A stretch of 47,784 nt of DNA. Origin: Sphingomonas sp. (GTDB lineage Bacteria > Pseudomonadota > Alphaproteobacteria > Sphingomonadales > Sphingomonadaceae). Under the pieces are notes generated by a model. It worked only from the letters and a program-made list of their open reading frames with translations, searched no databases and was not told the origin of the DNA. The DNA lies in contig NZ_JAPKNM010000079.1 in NCBI RefSeq assembly GCF_026460985.1, positions 1 through 47,784 of the forward strand, given 5' to 3'. The translations under genes and the position numbers were made by a program. Shown here one piece after another: positions 41,325 to 47,784 of the stretch. Within the stretch, counting starts at the first letter, position 1, and every line of letters starts with the position of its first letter.

Positions 41325-41961
41325 GGACGTTCGCAAAGGCGCTGGGATTGGGCGTCGCCCTCGCGCTGGCCGCGCCGGGCGCGGCCATGGCGCAGGCCGC
41401 CCCGCAGGTGGTGCCGGCCAACCCCGATCCCGCCCGGCTGGAAGTCGCCGGGAAGATCGTCGCCAGGCTCGTTCCGCAGGGCGTCTATCTGCGCATGATG
41501 CGCGATTCCTTCCCGCAGATGATGGAAGCGATGATCGGCCAGATGAGCGGGCTCACCGCCGCCGATCTGGGCGAGAAGGACAAGAGCGGCAAGACGCTCG
41601 AGCAGATCGCCGCCGAGCGCGACCCCGCCTTCCGCGAGCGCATGAGGATCATGACGCGCGTGATGGGCGAGGAGCTGGGCACGGTGATGGACAAGCTCGA
41701 GCCGCGCGTCCGCACGGCGCTGGGCAAGTCCTTCGCGCGGCGCTTCACGCTCCAGCAGCTCGCCGACATGGACGCCTTCTTCGCGACGCCCTCGGGCGCC
41801 GCCTTCGCGAACGCCTATCTGCTGACCTTCATGGATCCCGAGATGATGCAGGAAATGTCCGCGGCCACGCCCGAGATCATGCGCGCGATGCCCGCGATCA
41901 TGGCGCGCGTCGAGAAGGAGACCGCGCACCTGCCGCCCGCGCCCAAGCCCGAGACGAAGCA

Positions 41962-41965
<4 letters not shown>
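41321..41965 (+). CDS. secreted DUF2059 protein between gltD and gltB
   Basis: This 214-residue protein has a signal peptide (MRTFAKALGLGVALALAAPG, cleavage near AMAQA) and a C-terminal DUF2059 domain with LADMDAFFATPSGAAF. It overlaps gltD and gltB by 4 bases each, so all three genes are translationally coupled. DUF2059 has no settled function; a periplasmic location is clear from the signal. Its place between the two enzyme subunits is odd given the different compartments. Confidence 0.88.
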
Positions 41966-46467
<4,502 letters not shown>

Positions 46468-46536
46468 CGGCGTTCAGGCTAGGCTAAGCCGTTGGATTGG
46501 ATGTACAAGGCGTTCCTGACGACTCGGGAGAATGTC

Positions 46537-46959
46537 ATGCGTCTGGTCTCCGCTGCCGCCATGCTGTGCGCCATCGCCCTGCCCGCCGCCGCGCAATCGC
46601 AGCGTGAGGCCGATGCCGTGCGCGCGCTCAACGATCCGATGGTGCAGGAAGGCGTGGCCATGGCGATGAGCGGACTGGCCGGGATCGTGCTCGACACCAA
46701 GGTCGGGCCGCTCGCGCGCTATGCCGATCCGCACGAGGACATCCGCCCGAGCGACACGCTGCGCGACCTCGAGCGCCGCCGCGACCCGCATTTCGAGGCG
46801 AAGCTGCACGACCGGACGCGCCGCGCGGTCGCCGGCGTGGGCTTGGTCGCCGGCGACGCGCTCGCCATGTCGGGCGAGCTGGCGCGCACCGCCGACCGGC
46901 TGCGCGACGCGCTGGCGCCGCTCGCGGGGGCGATCGAGGCGTATAACGACGATAATTGA
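46537..46959 (+). CDS. small secreted hypothetical protein
   Basis: This 140-residue protein has a clear signal peptide (MRLVSAAAMLCAIALPAAAQ), then an alanine-rich helical domain of unknown function. The ATG at 46537 has GGGAGA 5 bases upstream and starts the signal peptide; earlier in-frame ATGs at 46492 and 46501 would spoil it. It follows gltB by 69 bases and may be transcribed with it or separately. I recognise no family. Confidence 0.75.
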   Translation: MRLVSAAAMLCAIALPAAAQSQREADAVRALNDPMVQEGVAMAMSGLAGIVLDTKVGPLARYADPHEDIRPSDTLRDLERRRDPHFEAKLHDRTRRAVAGVGLVAGDALAMSGELARTADRLRDALAPLAGAIEAYNDDN

Positions 46960-47004
46960 CGCATCCGCTGGACGCGCCGCGCGTCCGCAGTAGATACGGG
47001 CTGC

Positions 47005-47676
47005 ATGTGGCAGCTCCTTCAATTTCCCCTGTGTCCCTTTTCGCGGAAGGTCCGCCTGCTGCTCGGCGAGAAGGGCGTGGGCTATGAGCCGGTGCGCGAG
47101 TCGCCCTGGCTCCGCCGCGACGAGTTCCTCGACCTGAACCCGACCGGCCAGGTGCCGGTGATGGTCGATACCGAGCGCGGCGTGACCCTGATCGATTCGG
47201 CGGTGATCTGCGAGTTCTTCGAGGAGACCGTCAGCAAGAACGCGATGATCAACGGCACCGCGACCGACCGCGCCGAGATCCGCCGGCTGGTGATCTGGTT
47301 CGACCATCATTTCTACGGCGACATCACCGCCCCCCTGCTCCACGAGCGGATGATCAAGCGCGTCGTCCACAAGATGGCCCCCGACGCGAAGGCGCTGCGC
47401 GAGGCGATGAAGGCCGCGGTCGCGCATCTCGACTATATCGATTATTTGCTCGATCACCGCACCTGGCTGGCGGGCCCGACGATGAGCCTCGCCGATCTCG
47501 CCGCCGCCGCGCAGATCTCGATCGCCGACTATCTCGGCGGGATCGACTGGAAGAGCCACGAACAGGCCAAGCGCTGGTATATCGGCATGAAGAGCCGCCC
47601 GAGCTTCCGGCCCCTGCTGTCCGAGCGGATGGAGGGAATCCCGCCGCCGCCGGATTACGAGAAGCTCGACCTCTAG
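47005..47676 (+). CDS. GST-family protein, FzlA-like
   Basis: This 223-residue protein has an N-terminal thioredoxin-like GST domain (LLQFPLCPFSRKVRLLL, then NPTGQVPVMVDTE and DSAVICEFFEE) and a helical C-terminal domain (WLAGPTMSLADLAAAAQIS). The overall layout resembles FzlA, the GST-fold protein that binds FtsZ in Caulobacter, but ordinary GSTs cannot be excluded. The missing typical GSH-binding Ser/Tyr neighbourhood would fit FzlA. The ATG at 47005 has no strong ribosome binding site. Confidence 0.85.
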   Translation: MWQLLQFPLCPFSRKVRLLLGEKGVGYEPVRESPWLRRDEFLDLNPTGQVPVMVDTERGVTLIDSAVICEFFEETVSKNAMINGTATDRAEIRRLVIWFDHHFYGDITAPLLHERMIKRVVHKMAPDAKALREAMKAAVAHLDYIDYLLDHRTWLAGPTMSLADLAAAAQISIADYLGGIDWKSHEQAKRWYIGMKSRPSFRPLLSERMEGIPPPPDYEKLDL

Positions 47677-47692
47677 AGCGTTTTCCGAGCGA

Positions 47693-47737
47693 CGTGAATC
47701 GTTAGGGATTCCCAAGGGCGTAGTTTTCTGATTCACG
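47693..47737. repeat. inverted repeat after the GST gene
   Basis: CGTGAATC (47693-47700) is complementary to GATTCACG (47730-47737), with the palindrome GGGATTCCC (47705-47713) inside. It could be a terminator-like structure or the end of an intergenic repeat or IS that continues beyond the window. Confidence 0.4.
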
Positions 47738-47784
47738 CTTCCTGCTGGTGAAGGAGGCCGGCGTGGATGGGTCGGATGCTTTCG

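Overview
The window is GC-rich chromosomal DNA from an alphaproteobacterium. A Sphingomonas-like member of the Sphingomonadales is the best guess, from the style of the housekeeping proteins (gltD / DUF2059 / gltB, NDUFA9-like protein, uppP, a FzlA-like GST) and the sphingomonad-type mobilization module. No rRNA or 16S is present, so this assignment is inference.

Region 1 (about 0.4-6.8 kb) is an RNA-repair locus. The activator gene rtcR (CARF plus sigma-54 AAA+ domains) is divergent from a sigma-54-type promoter. That promoter drives a tRNA-Pro-like gene, rsr (bacterial Ro60), a tandem array of four Y-RNA-like structured RNAs, rtcB (RNA ligase) and rtcA (RNA 3'-phosphate cyclase). The four RNAs share an outer helix, a 5' ATGCC internal-loop strand and an inner helix. 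Three also carry a T-arm, and two of these look like circularly permuted tRNAs. RtcR probably senses damaged RNA, Rsr and the Y RNAs handle defective RNA, and RtcA/RtcB heal and seal ends.

Region 2 (about 6.84-37.77 kb) is an integrative mobilizable element inserted in the 3' end of tRNA-Leu(CAG). It is bounded by an 18-25 bp direct repeat of the tRNA end and has a tyrosine integrase next to the intact tRNA. It encodes a TraA (MobQ-type) relaxase, TraC/TraD-like proteins, an RSF1010-like oriT, a ParB-like protein and AlpA, but no type IV secretion genes. Its cargo looks like defence. It includes a DPPW methyltransferase plus metallophosphoesterase pair, and a three-gene operon built around a P-loop kinase fused to a PurZ/PurA-like adenylosuccinate synthetase. 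It also includes an XRE-ImmA pair, Gabija (GajA/GajB), Shedu (SduA), an MNT-HEPN protein, a PIN-like protein and a SacI-like restriction-modification set with Vsr and an HTH controller. An IS110/IS1111-type element sits between alpA and its apparent terminator.

Region 3 (37.8 kb to the end) is ordinary chromosome: tRNA-Leu, an NDUFA9-like protein, uppP, gltD, a DUF2059 protein, gltB, a small secreted protein and a GST-family protein.

The two least ordinary parts are the RNA-repair operon with its tRNA-like gene and four Y-like RNAs, and the kinase-PurZ-like / DUF7002-like / PPDK_N-like operon.
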